Below, piece by piece: positions 12,701 through 24,800 of a stretch of DNA of 64,000 nt. Origin of the DNA: Styela clava (Eukaryota; Chordata; Ascidiacea; Stolidobranchia; Styelidae); assembly GCF_964204865.1 (NCBI RefSeq), contig NC_135259.1:9806974-9870973 (forward strand). Direction: 5' to 3'. The position numbers and the translations under genes were made by a program. A model generated the notes under the pieces. The model had not been told where the DNA came from and did no database searches. It saw only the letters and a list, made by a program, of their open reading frames with translations. The stretch's first letter is position 1; the number at the start of each line of letters is the position of its first letter.

Positions 12701-15603
12701 CATGTTAATCAAGGATAATTTATTGCATATTTCAATAGTCAAAAGCAAAATCTAATTTTTTTGTTGTTTTACAAAAATGTCAATATCGTTGACATCAAAC
12801 GTGTTAGATTTTTTATGTTTTTAACGATTTTATTTTTCTGATATGATTACAGAATACCACAGCAGGGAAGTTTCATTCGTCCAAAAATCATTTCACTGGA
12901 AATACAACTATACTGGCAAATTTTGAATCAATATGTCTAATTAGCCAAACTTCCCGACATTGTGATTCGTTATCTACAATCCAAAATTCGAGTAAGTTCG
13001 TTCTATACAATATATATATTTTACAAGTTTTGAAAAAAGTTCATAAATTGTTCCATAATTTCAGTTGAGTGACAGGCACGCAAACATACATTGGGGAATA
13101 TATTAGAAATAGAAGCTACACAAATTGAACTGAATAAATTTAAATACCTTTATCGAACCTTCAACTAAAATATTTCACTGTGGTGTAATTATTAGTTTAC
13201 CGGTTCTGATGCCTCTTCTTTTTATAATTGCTGCATCAATATTGTATACTCGACTATTTTTTAAATCATGCTTGAAAAATAAATGAAATTTGGGATTGAT
13301 ATAATTCAAACTAAAAAAATAATATTTTCAGATTATTCAGCTTGCTTAACAACAAGGCATCAACACGACAACGAAGATTTTATCAAATGCAATTCTTTTC
13401 TGCTTAGTCGAGTCCTTTCGACTGTACCGAGAGTGTTTTCTATAGTACTGATGATGACTGCAGTTACAACAATGTTAGCTACAATTGTATTGGACGTTGT
13501 GATGGTCTTTGACAAGAAAGACGTCAGAGTGAAACTACTATTGGCTACTCTATTTGCGCTTTCCGGTAGGTTTACATGTGTATTTTTTTATTTTCCAAAT
13601 AAATTACAAACTCTACATTTTCTCATTATATATTTTTATATTTCGAACATTTTTATCTCTCCAGAATTATGAGTGCTTTACAATTATTAAAGTTAAATTA
13701 AAATTATTATTCAACCTCCCATATTCTGAAAAAAAAGAGCTAGAAAATAGAAAAAAAAAACAGGTTTTAGTCTAATATCATTCGGTTTGATTTCTTCAGG
13801 TATGATTGAGATTGCATCTGTAATTTTTTTCTACACAACCGTATTTATGGGACACAGAGCTTTGGAGAAGCCGAGAGCGTCCGTTGGAATAACCGCTTAT
13901 TTGACATTTGGCAATGGAGTCGTTTCTGTTATGATCGCATTTCTCATATTTATATCTTTGCGTCGAAGAAGAAGAAAAAAGCTACCGCAGTTTATTCCAG
14001 ATTCACAAATCGATATACCGAGAAATAATGAACCCTGTGTCCAATTTGAATTCGAGTCTTCACGGGCTGAAGTCGGCGATATACCATTTGATTTTCGTTT
14101 CAACAATGTAAAAAAACGGGTAAATATTGATGTAGAATCAAATCCGGAAAGCAAAAAAGCAGAAGCGAGGATTGACGATGTGAAATATATAGTCCGGTCA
14201 TCACCTGTTGTTTTAGACTCTGCTGATCAACATGAATCCCCTTCCCTTGACGACAAGTCGGTTGACTTGCGTTCAGTAGCAGAGGAAGAAGTATCTCAAG
14301 CCATCACGCTTGCTAAAGAAGTGTTTCGGTCTTTCCGAGACAAAAATAAGGAAGATAACATTGTGACTAATAAATTAAAAACAACTGCACGCATGTCTCA
14401 ATCTGATTATGAAGTTGACGCCGGAACGTCTCAAACTATGTCAGAAAAGACAGCAAGTTTGGTGCTTTCAGATTCACATATAGAATTTGACAAAGAAAGC
14501 ATTGAAGTTTCATGTTTTGTCGGAGAAGAGTTCAAAGCGGAACAAAATCTATTTCAATCACAGCATAATATAGTTAGTGTGGAAATCTTGGAATGTCCAC
14601 ATGAGACAATCGCTACAATATCGCATCATGCGAAAGAAGAATTAGTACAAAAAAGTTTTAGCGATATCGAAGAAATCGCAGTTGAAATTTGTAATGCATA
14701 AACAAGAAAGCATAGCATTCCCTCACAGAGTTTACCATTCGACTAGTCTGTTACTTTGTTTTACTCTTTGCAAAAATAAAAAATTAAATCTATTATTTTA
14801 TCGCATTCATAGTGTAACCAGGTAAAACAAATAGTTATGAATTACACAGTTTGTATAATGTGTACTTCAGGTTTCAACATTCTGTCGCATATTTTCCATG
14901 TGTATATGGATAAAAAAAAAAAGGAAGCCCGAAATTGATTTCAATTTGCCTACTTACCAGTAGCTACTATAGCAGTTTGGCAAAAATTTTGACCCTCTGA
15001 GCAGTTTTGAAGTTGATTGGAAGTCAGTTTGTTTCTGAAACAGGCACTGCTGCCTCCTAGCGGTGCATTGCAAACATAGCACATAATTGCAGAGGCTGTA
15101 AATAAGAATGGTCTGATTCAGACAATGGAAATGAAAGTTGTGAACTAATATGTGCTAATCTATAAATTTCTTTGGAAGCAATATTTTTGCAGAACAGCAA
15201 TTGAGTCTTCATGGGTCACTGCGTAAATATAATGAACAACTTTCGGGCGCTTGGGTCTCATGATATATATATACGTTCGGGACATAACATTAAAGACTTT
15301 GAAATCAGCCGTAGTCGGTTGATTAGTCGTCCAGGTCCATTTTCGCTATTTCAAGCAGTATATAAAATAAATTGATGAAGACATTTGAACGCATGAAAAA
15401 AATTATAAAAGAGCGTTTGACTAAAAGAAATATGTTGAGAAATGTCTGGCAACATTTATACATATATATATATAAATGCCATTATTGATACTCAAATCCA
15501 TGAGATGAATTCGCTGTTAAAATGAAATTTACCAAGAAATAAAGTTTTTCTCACCTTGATTGTAAATTGTTACCAACACAAATAAACACAAAAAGAACTT
15601 CAT
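9728..15603 (-). CDS. Ly6/uPAR three-finger protein, predicted GPI-anchored
   Basis: Five exons, all joined in phase 1, as is usual for this family: 15603-15555, 15095-14958, 10573-10463, 10320-10264 and 9921-9728. The protein starts with a signal peptide (MKFFLCLFVLVTIYNQ), then the classic Ly6 opening MCYVCNAPLGG. Further cysteines follow (SACF, QNCSEGQNFC, VRRCSSS, FTVSCNTDRCN), with the CxxDxCN closing motif of the fold. After it come about 40 linker residues with NESSYFNG and a CLQ/ECNNGG pair. A small-residue omega-like region (GGGAAEIKSA) then precedes a terminal hydrophobic tail with no cytoplasmic residues, which predicts GPI anchoring. The 4.4-kb intron 2 contains another gene on the opposite strand. 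Function is not predictable beyond a cell-surface three-finger protein. Confidence 0.8.
10742..11760. mobile_element. Non-autonomous hAT-like element
   Basis: Starts CAGGGTTGCCAT and ends ATGGCAACCCTG, so the termini are a 12-bp perfect inverted repeat of hAT type. Subterminal GTGCTTATTT motifs recur just inside both ends. The interior near 11060-11120 and 11540-11590 has the GGGCC/CCGCG-rich pieces seen in other hAT-derived repeats of this window, suggesting an inner insertion. No transposase is encoded. The 8-bp flanks (TCAATATT and TACTATAC) do not match, so no target duplication is visible. It lies in intron 2 of the Ly6 gene, upstream of the claudin-like gene. Confidence 0.65.
11994..14701 (+). 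CDS. Claudin/PMP22-like four-span membrane protein with long cytoplasmic tail
   Basis: Exons 11994-12186, 12565-12614, 12853-12991, 13332-13565 and 13800-14701 join in phase to 505 residues. TM1 (CLALVLAFMSLMPVILSLGV) is followed by a first loop with a Trp (VKEWIVV), several NxT/NxS glycosylation sites and cysteines (SICLISQTSRHC). TM2 is about SIVLMMTAVTTMLATIVLDV, TM3 about IEIASVIFFYTTVF and TM4 about GNGVVSVMIAFLIFISL. An RRRRRKK stop-transfer run then leads into an acidic, Ser-rich tail of about 220 residues with no recognised domain. Topology and exon layout fit the claudin/PMP22/EMP superfamily, but the loop is divergent and the tail unusually long, so tight-junction function is not assured. 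The start was chosen at the first Met before TM1; the only in-frame upstream codons to 11985 lack another ATG. The gene lies wholly inside a Ly6 intron. Confidence 0.75.
14775..14780 (+). promoter_or_regulatory. Polyadenylation signal of the nested claudin-like gene
   Basis: AATAAA 74 bases after the stop codon. The transcript would therefore end before the opposing Ly6 exon at 14958, so the nested genes need not overlap in mature RNA. Confidence 0.55.
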
Positions 15604-16047
15604 GTTGATATCCTGTACTTTCAAATGTGCCTAATTTTATTTCTCAAGTAAGTGTCAGCGTAACGACTTAGCACTTCGTATTAACTGAAAAGGGGTTTAC
15701 AATATAAGCTGAGTAAATTAAGTTTTTATTTATAAATTTATTTATTTATTAATTATTTAGTTATTGTAGATATACAGACGAATTTAAACTAATATATATA
15801 GATGAACAAACATGCCTTTCCAAAACTGGCATTGTATTCGTAGTCATAATTTATTTATTCTCAGAAAAAGTTATATATATCTATTAGAAGAAAACACAAA
15901 TATTTTAATAGAAACACAACCAATGACTAAAGCTTATGAGCAGATTGTATAATATTGAATGTTGGTAAGCTATTTAAAACATGAAACCTTGTTTTAATTC
16001 TGTTACAGTCATTTCGGTTTTACTTGACTTGTCGCAAAATATTTTTT

Positions 16048-16152
16048 GGACCTCCTGAAGTATGCGCACCAAGATGGCAACCTGAGTTCAGGTTGTGTAC
16101 CAGGTTAGGGTCAGGTTATGCGACATCTTGGTGCGCATGCTTCAGGAGTACC
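16048..16152. mobile_element. Palindromic MITE, copy 1
   Basis: About 105 bp with near-perfect 29-bp terminal inverted repeats (CTCCTGAAGTATGCGCACC at one end, its complement at the other). The centre is ACCAGGTTAGGGTCAGG. Copies 2 and 3 are at 19161-19255 and 24848-24945. There is no coding capacity. Confidence 0.8.
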
Positions 16153-16999
16153 TATTTTTTTTATTTCTGACCCTGAAATTTTTATATATAATAATGGAGG
16201 ATTAATTTCATGAGGTACTTCCTAAGATACTTCGCAATTTATCTGATTTGATTACAGAATAACGGTGAAGTTAGTTCAATAATCAATTGAATTGCAAATT
16301 CAAATCACGCATCTGTACAGACTTATAGAGACATCATTTGAGACCTACTATGATACAGCAAGCAAACTATATCGAGTTTCCACATCAGTTACCGCGATTA
16401 TAATCAGGTACCCGCCACGTATCTTGCTCCCAGATAGTCTCAAACCGCTTCTTGAATATTCCCCTGATGTTGAGATGCAAAACGGGTTTTGGGCACTTGA
16501 TTAAAACCTCTTGCGTATTATTGAGTAAGATTTATCATTGAGAAAAAATGTCTTCAGCAGGTGAACAATGATTTGTAATCCCCATCATTCATATTTAATA
16601 ATGATTTACGGTAATCCAGATTTGTGTCATCTTGAATAAAAAAGCGGTCAGATTTATTTGTACAGCTTCGCACTTGAAGAAGGTAGGGCTCTCTTCATTT
16701 GCCGCGTCACGGTTAATATTTACATAGGATGCTAATAAGTAGGTTTTCAGTCAAATCCAGGACGGGAAAAGCTGGTATGACATATGGATGCTTTTGATAT
16801 CCTGATCTTGTGATAAATTTGTTTATTTGCCAGATAAATAATGTGTTTGATCGTCGGTGAGTGAAAGATCTCGTCAACGTCATGTGTGATATATTGTTTG
16901 GAAAAGAACTTGTGAAAATAGATGATGGAATGTGGAAATGCCACTACGATTTAATTTGCAATTACCTACAATTCGTGGAAAAATCTAGTAATACTCTCG

Positions 17000-17110
17000 C
17001 ACATATTTGACCCCGCGGGATTCGGACCTACGTTTTCGCACCGGATATTCAGAGGTGCGATTGTGAGCGTGTCCATAACTTTCACACCTATGCGCCAACC
17101 CTCTCTAAGC
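17000..17110 (-). repeat. tRNA-derived SINE-like fragment
   Basis: The minus strand carries a B-box-like GGTCCGAATCCCGC preceded by an anticodon-arm-like segment (CGCACCTCTGAATATCCGG). It resembles the SINE copies at 33172-33388, but no body or tail is clear. Confidence 0.35.
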
Positions 17111-17210
17111 CTATTTAAACAAAGCCAGAACCCCAAAACGGTGTATTCAGAACATAACTTCGTTTTGGGAACATTGTATAAACTTTCCCACTTTCCTAAA
17201 TTATACCACT

Positions 17211-17362
17211 ACTAGTAAATTTTCTGGATTGCGAAGCAGTGATCGACTAACGTCAGTCACTCAGTCGAATAACCATTTGGAGAAAAAACGTTTGCGCGAA
17301 CCTTCAATACCGTCAGCCACATATGCCCACCGAAAAGTCCAGAGCTCCTAACCATGAGTGGG
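17211..17362. repeat. 150-bp dispersed repeat, copy 1
   Basis: Shares GGATTGC.AAG.AGTGATC, then TTTCAATACCGTCAGCCACA (first T is C here), then CCTAACCATGAGT, in the same order with 21838-21983. There are no visible terminal repeats and the class is unknown. Confidence 0.65.
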
Positions 17363-18825
17363 AATAGTATAGGCATAAGAGTTTCAAGTGAGCCGCCGAC
17401 CAAGAGTTCTCTATAAAAGCTTATCTATCCTTGTGACATGTATGTCAACTGGTAGCGAGAGGAAAGCCATGTTGGCCACAACCCCATCAGAGAATGTCGG
17501 ACTTGTTAATAAATTCAGTTCACTATAGTTAAACTTTGATTGTAGTGGCAATGAACGATGATACTGTATTTTGTTACGAAGGGGTAATTTTCATCCCGAT
17601 TATTAAAATGATAGTTTTTTGCTTTTGTATGAAAGAAAAACTTGTAAGTTGAGAACCACTGCGCTGGTATAACGAAGTTCAAGGAGTTCGACATCTCAGC
17701 ATAGTACTTCGCTCATCGAGCGAGAACCCCTACCTGGTTCAGGTAAAGATGACAAGCTCTTTTGTGCGAAAATCATATAATTTGCAAAAACTTATCGTAG
17801 AATATATATATATAGAAGAATACTGTAATGGTGCAGCAAATTCATGAAATAAACAATTCATCAAAAAGTAAGAGTGAAAAAATATGAAGAGCAAATGAAT
17901 AACAAAAAATACAATTAGGGTAAGATCAAACAAGCCGACATGCAGACTTAGCTAATCAATCAAGGGTGATTTAGTACATTTAATTCAGTGCAAATAATAT
18001 ATAGATGATCGAATGAATGGGTACTAATTTCAAAGAAACTTGTTTAGCTGATGATAGGCGTACGCTCTGTGACAATTTTCAGAAGTTTCATAAAATGGAA
18101 ACTCTTGCTTTATGAAAAAATGGATGTTGTAGGAAAAATCATGGATTGTATGATTTGTATTATTACATTGTAAAACAAATCGCTTAATCCTCATTGTGAT
18201 AAGTTACAAAGAAAACCATTATTTCACAAAAATATATCATGCAAATTTGACTTGTTGAAAAGCTTGCAGCATTTCACACAGTAATTTAAGTTTTGGTGTA
18301 ATTTTTCAAAATAGCAGAATTCAGTAAAAAACTTTAACTCGTTCTTCTTTATATTTTAAATCGCAAGCAGCAATGACTGGACACCTAGTGCAAGAGAGAG
18401 AAATTTTATATTGATTATCAAAACACTTTTTTATAAATAACAACTACTGGATGAATTTCAACCTCATTTTTGAGTGAAAAATGCTCACAGATCGAAGTTT
18501 GAAAGAGTTACTTGGGAGAAATGCTGTTTCATACAAACCTGTTCTGCAGATAATTGCAGTTATTTCTCAAAAATTTGGGCAAAGTTAAATTCCCTTTACT
18601 CTAGCAGATTCTAGCTGTTTTCATGACGGTGTTGGGTTTAACTATCTCATTATTATGTTAACTACTATCTAATGACATCTCTTTTGCAAAAATAAACCTA
18701 TATGCAAGCTCATACATTATCAATTTACATTGGTAAATCTCTACCAGTAGCAAAGCCACATCTAGTCAAAGGCAAATACCTCGCTTACACAAATTTGTAC
18801 AATTATAATAATGATAAATACTTAC

Positions 18826-21800
18826 TTTGAGACATGTTCAACCATAGGTAGATTGTCTGGTAAAACCCATCGATTGATTTTAGTAAATGCAGTTGGAAAA
18901 GACCAAATTTTATCTCCCATCTAAAAAATCAAAAATATGTATTAATAATTGAGTATACCAAGCAAAGATGTTTCAAATTCAAATCCTTGATTAAATACTA
19001 CAACTAAAATTGTAGGATAAAATATCAAATGATATTAATCTTTATCTGTGAAATCCATTTTTACTGTTGATGACAACTTGTCATATATCATGATTATGCC
19101 ATAAAATTAACTTCGACATAAGAAGATGTTCATAAAGCCTTGATGCAATTACAATTTTGAGACCTCCTGGAGTATGCGCACAACCTGAACTCAGGTTGTG
19201 TACCAGGTTAAGGTTCCGGTTATGCGACATCTTGGTGCGCATACTTCAGGGGTACCCAATTTTGTTATGAAGTCAGTTTCCAAAATATCCCAACCGGGAA
19301 TAGCCTATTTGGTTGAACTAGACTGATCCTAAACAATTAAACATCATAAAACAAACGCTAATTATTTGGTTTCTGCGAGACTAACTACTTATCCTTCTTC
19401 TATGCTTTTGTGCCGGTGGATCCGTATGCATATATTGCAAGGATGCTGTAGCAAGGGTAGAGATAACAATCCTAAGTGATTCAAGAGTCTTGCTGCACAC
19501 TAACACAAATATATTTCTGTAACGTTTCGTCTGACCAAGGTCAGACTTCTTCAGACATACATAGTTCAACTATGTATGGTCAGACGAAACGTTACAGAAA
19601 TATATTTGTGTTAGTGTGCAGCAAGACTCTTGAATCACTTAGGATCATAAAACAAAGGTAGCAGAATAACCAACCTTCCATGACTGAGTGCCATCTTCAT
19701 AAGTTCGTTTAAACCATTTTACTTCAACTATTCCACGGCTTGCTAAATGATTTTTACAAACCTGTTACAGAACAATAAACCATTTTTTACAATTTTTTAA
19801 AAACTTGATTCAACTAAGATTCAGAATGCAATTCAAACTGTTATGAATTTTCTCATACTGGAGCAAGGGATCTTTGATCAAATATAATGTGTCAAGTCAA
19901 GATCTATCGGGATTTACAAGAAAAAGATGAGTAGCCTACACAGTTTTACTTGGAAGGAAAGCTGTAGGGAAAGAGAGCTGGGTATCAAGCAACAACAATT
20001 GGGAATTTTAGTTCCACAAGAGACCACAACTAATTATTTTTGTTGAGTAGTGTGTGGTTCTGCCAATTTATCCAACCAACATTGCTATCTAGACAATAGA
20101 TAGATAATGATTAGAGATAACATTTAAGGACCATCAAACAACGGGATGAGTACGGTATTCCTTACTTCAACTGGGTTACTGGAAGCAAAAGTTTGCTGTG
20201 GTAAATAGTTTGGGAATTTTAAAGGTGACCTAACCCTCCACGTATTCAACAATGGTGAATAGTTGGATGATATGCAATGATATAGAGAAGCAGGTAGAAT
20301 AAATCAAATAAAATTAAGTTGACATATTACATACATATTTACATATAATGCTGCTTTATATTTGACCAACTGGTTGAATATCTAAAAGCACAATCTCAAT
20401 ATGAAGATTAATAATGTAAAAACTACCTCTCTCATATAGGAACATGTCAATGATAATTGGTTGATTGTAAAACAGTCAAGAAAATTGAAAAGTTTCTCAT
20501 GAACTTCGTATGGGAGATTGAGAAAATGTAGCGGATCCTCAAATTGATCTGTAAAACAAGAAAAGGTAATAAGTGAAAAAGTAGCTGAAGACAAAAAAAA
20601 ATTTAATGACTTCAAAAGGACTATTTATTAACCACTGAGAGGGATTTTCAACTCAGTAATAGAGTGAGTAGATGGATATTCTTTTACGTATGTTACCATC
20701 AATCTGTAACCTAATGCTATTTTCTAAAATATTGAATGCAAAAAGGCAAGTACGGTAGATTCCCATAACCGACATGAACTGGTAACCGGACAAGAGGCTG
20801 TTTTGACATGTGAATAAATGGTCTTGCCTGATTTCATCTCATCTGGGAGAAGTATAAAATCCTAACCTATAAAGATCTTCGATATAATTAGCAACATGTG
20901 AGTTGAAATACACATGAAAGCTAACCTTTGGCATTATCTTCAGTTTCTGAGGTTGACCACAGTCCAGGCCTTACTGTGAATGCATTTTGTGATTGGTTAA
21001 AAACAATTGCATTAGTATGATGATCAGGACAAAACCTTGGTTGAGTGTAATTACATCCATAAGCAGCTGAAAAATATATTACGCATATGGCAATCATAGA
21101 CATAGACACACATATATATCATGAAGTCACAGATCAAAAGCAACTGCTAGCTCGGACCTGCAAACATTTCGGTACTACCGTAGTGTGTGTACCAGGTTAG
21201 AGTTAGGCCATAATTTTATTCCGATTTTCCTTATTTTAGTTCTATTACGAGTTCCGGGACCGTCTGTGTTAGCCAAGTGAATACATCCACTGCCCATAAG
21301 TTTCAGTCTCTTTGCACAACTTGATGTAAATGAAGGAAACGAAATTAGTTACCTCCATATTGGTACACACACTTCTGGAGCGTCAAAATTTTTCCTGATA
21401 ATGTACATACATGACTGTTCTACCCGAACACAATTTTACTTTACAGTCGATCACGGCCTTCCAAAAATATCTTTGGAAAATAGAAATACAAGTACAAATG
21501 TAATTTGACCCAGGTCATACAAAAAATAATTTATTTTTATATTGATACCTTCAATAGCAAATTATGGCTGATAAATTGAAGTTACCGGTAATTTTTTCAA
21601 ATATGGCTATATGAAAATAATCGATATCTGAGATAGAAACGTACCATACGGACATTTTTGTTCAATCCAACCATTTAATCCAGACATGATTTCGCAATGT
21701 GTGTTTTGTATGTGAGACGCGAACTGATCTCTTCTCAGCAAACAACCACACATGAATGAATACATAGAATGCGGTTTAGTCTGATATCTGAAAAAAGGGG

Positions 21801-24800
21801 AATGATTAAAATGTATGAAATCAAATATAAAAAATTATTTTGGATTGCAAAGTAGTGATCAACTGATGTCACCCAGTCGACTACAATTCGAAGAGGGAAA
21901 AAATCGTTTGTGCAAACTTTCAATACCGTCAGCCACACATGCCCACTGAAAAGTCCAGTACCCTAACCATGAGTAGGAGAAGTTAGGGAGAAGTCCATTT
22001 GTGAATATTTTACTATAAAATACAATTTTACATACTCATTCTAGGTGAGAATAAAGTCAGAACAGCCTAATCCCATAGCAGCCCATGGCATCTTGTCTGG
22101 TCAACTGACTAGGTCCGAAAGGGGTAAAGCTAATAAGTTAAATGATTCAGATGCATTGACTAAAAAATAGAATGGAGCCATACCAGCAGACAAGAGGAAT
22201 ACTCTGCAAAGACGAATGTTCTTACGTGCAATGGTACGATCGCACAGAGGTTCCCTAAGGGTGTGCCGTGAGTTGCTAAGTGCACCGCGAAAATTAACAG
22301 AATTGTGTTCAACATAACTAATATATGATTGAATATTTTACATATTGATATTGCATTTATTATAAATGTATTAACGTTTCCTATTTTGAATGCTGCATAT
22401 ATGAATCAACAACTTAATTTCACCTTTCTGTGTCGTTTACTTTCTGTTACATCGTGTTCTGATGCGATCACAACTTTTTTGTGTAATCGCGTTGTGGGAT
22501 TTTTCACGGATAATTTGACACCACACGAACAATAAGTCTAGTTTACTTCTTAGCATGATTGATTCGTATGTTGTGAATTTTCATCTAACTACATATATAT
22601 TTATTCATGAGCATCACAAGAAAAAGCAAAATACAAGATTAAAATCTAACCTTGGTACTGATTCCATGACACTACCGAGAGATAAATTATTAAACATCAG
22701 ATTTTCATTGAGTTTCACAGATGAACCTCCACTCGTTTCGTTATCAGAAGATTTCCCATCTGTCAGTAAAGCCAACATTTGACGTCGTTCTTCCAAATTT
22801 TGAACGCTTGATGACAGTGATGCACTGCTTAATGCTCGTCCGATTGCATTCATATCAATATGAAGAAGAAATGGGGCAACAGTCTGGCATGATGAATCTC
22901 TATCAAGAGTAAAGTTGAACTTATAATTTTTTTTAATATAAATTAGTTCACAGTATCTGACATTTTTATAACTATAAATAAGGATTTCTGTCTATACAAA
23001 TTTTCATATCCCCAATTCGACAAAATTACCGAGATAAAGTTATGTTAGAATAAAGGAGATGCTAGCACAAAACTAAATATATCTGGCTTGAAGTTTTTTT
23101 TTTTCCGAAAACTAAGCATTTTGAGCAATTGTAGTCCCGCTGTAAGACTGAAAAGGACATAATTTAATTAAAAAAATGAGGAATCAAAACACTTATTTCT
23201 ATCAACTTGCTGCATTTCTAAATTCATACTCATTGGTAATACATTATATAAATATACATTATACAACGCTCATTTCATGCCTTTTACTCTAAACACGGGC
23301 ACATACAAGAAGCCATCGATATGTAAAATAACAATATTTGTGGAAGGACCATAATTTTCTCTGTTCAGTATTGAATTGTAGTCTGGGATAGTTAAATCGA
23401 TCGCTTTAATCTCTAGGTTCTTCGTAGAGCGTGATCGGATTCAGATTTTTAAATCAGAGTATATTAAGAATAGTAGACTGGCCATCCCTATTACACATAT
23501 TGCATACATAGTGAAAATTGAATTGTGAAACACAAGTATATAACTTACGCAATGAAAGGTGCAATTTGTTTCTCATGCATCGCAGCATATCCTCGATAAC
23601 TTGCTCCAATGATTGAAAACAAACGAAATACAAGATCATCTTTAGATAAGAATGCTTCAGGAGATAGCCATTCCATGTTAGACATATCAACAGCTAGATC
23701 ACTTGTATCTAAAATAATAGAAAATACAGGGAAGTCGTTAGAAACACAGTAAAAAAAATTTGTAATACAGCTACCGACAGTCCCCCAAGTCGGATTTTCA
23801 CTTAAAAAAACTTTCCTTTCAATATCTGAAAGCTGTTTTCTGCCTTCTTCCATGTCATAATGGAAGGTGTCAAAATAGAAATCAAATAGAACCTAAAAGG
23901 TATCAATCTGGAACAGGGGTCTCCAACACGCGGCCCGCCAGGATTTTTTTTGCAGCCTGCATCATGATTGGGATTTTTCCACAAAAAACTAAAATAGTAT
24001 GATGTCAACTTTTAGTAAGTTTTTTCGTGTCATTTATCATCAAGAGTCCGGTCCGACAAACTGTAAAAAGTGGAGCAAAAATTTCCCACTGTCATTCCAC
24101 TTGCATGTTCATTGTGACGAAATAAATGAGTTTCGGTCCGTTCATTATGCCCGAAGAAAGGTTTGCGAAGCTAATTGCACATTACGTTGCATACCTGCGA
24201 TGTTTGGCAGTTCTTATATTTGCGGGCATTTTTTTTTTCAACTATGAAAGTTAGCCCTCCGCACACGCCCAACGGACGAGCATTTGCATGCTGTCTTAAG
24301 ACTAGCAAACCAGCGCAAAATAAGGCCAAACATTGAAACCAAATAACCAGCACAAGTAAATGAATACGTTTCATGTCTCGTTTGCTGTAAGATTCAAGTT
24401 TAAATTTAACACAATACATTCAGTTACTCATTTTTGTACCTAATTTCTTGGTTTGCGGCCCGCGTGGCCAATAAATTTCAAAAAGTGTCCCGCGACATGT
24501 TTTGAGTTGGAGACCCCTGATCTAGAACAACTTAGATCTATAAGAAATAAAAACGTATCAAAACGAAATGAGTAAGCAGCACACACTTTTATTCATGATC
24601 TCATCTGGCCTGCAAATTTTTTGCTTTTCTAGCGACCACCCTAACTAACATTCAGACTAAAGTTCTGGGTTGTGGTTAAAAAAATTTCTCCGACTACCTG
24701 TTGAGACATCTTTGACTTCTTTTCTAGGCATCCAACCCCATGATGTCATTTTACCACTGGATGATGATTCAGGGTTTTTATACAACCAACTTCTCTAAAA

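Larger units (their letters stand above)
15604..18825. other. Intergenic, repeat-bearing; no gene supported
   Basis: Contains a palindromic small element (16048-16152), a tRNA-like SINE fragment (about 17000-17110) and one copy of a 150-bp dispersed repeat (17211-17362). The final exon of the FBXO30-like gene should lie here on the minus strand, but I could not identify it confidently. A Cys-bearing run near 18281-18240 (CCKLFNKS) resembles the family's C-terminus but has no acceptor site in front. Confidence 0.5.

Noticed and set aside
16292-16504. 70-residue plus-strand frame
   Set aside because: No recognisable motif, no splice signals, repeat-rich setting.
19381-19661. The same peptide (QTKRYRNIFVLVCSKTLESL) on both strands
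   Set aside because: It is a direct consequence of the perfect palindrome. There is no independent coding evidence.
24171-24419. Minus-strand frame with hydrophobic segment (LVLVIWFQCLALFCAGLLVL)
   Set aside because: Lies entirely inside the 606-bp hAT MITE; chance frame.
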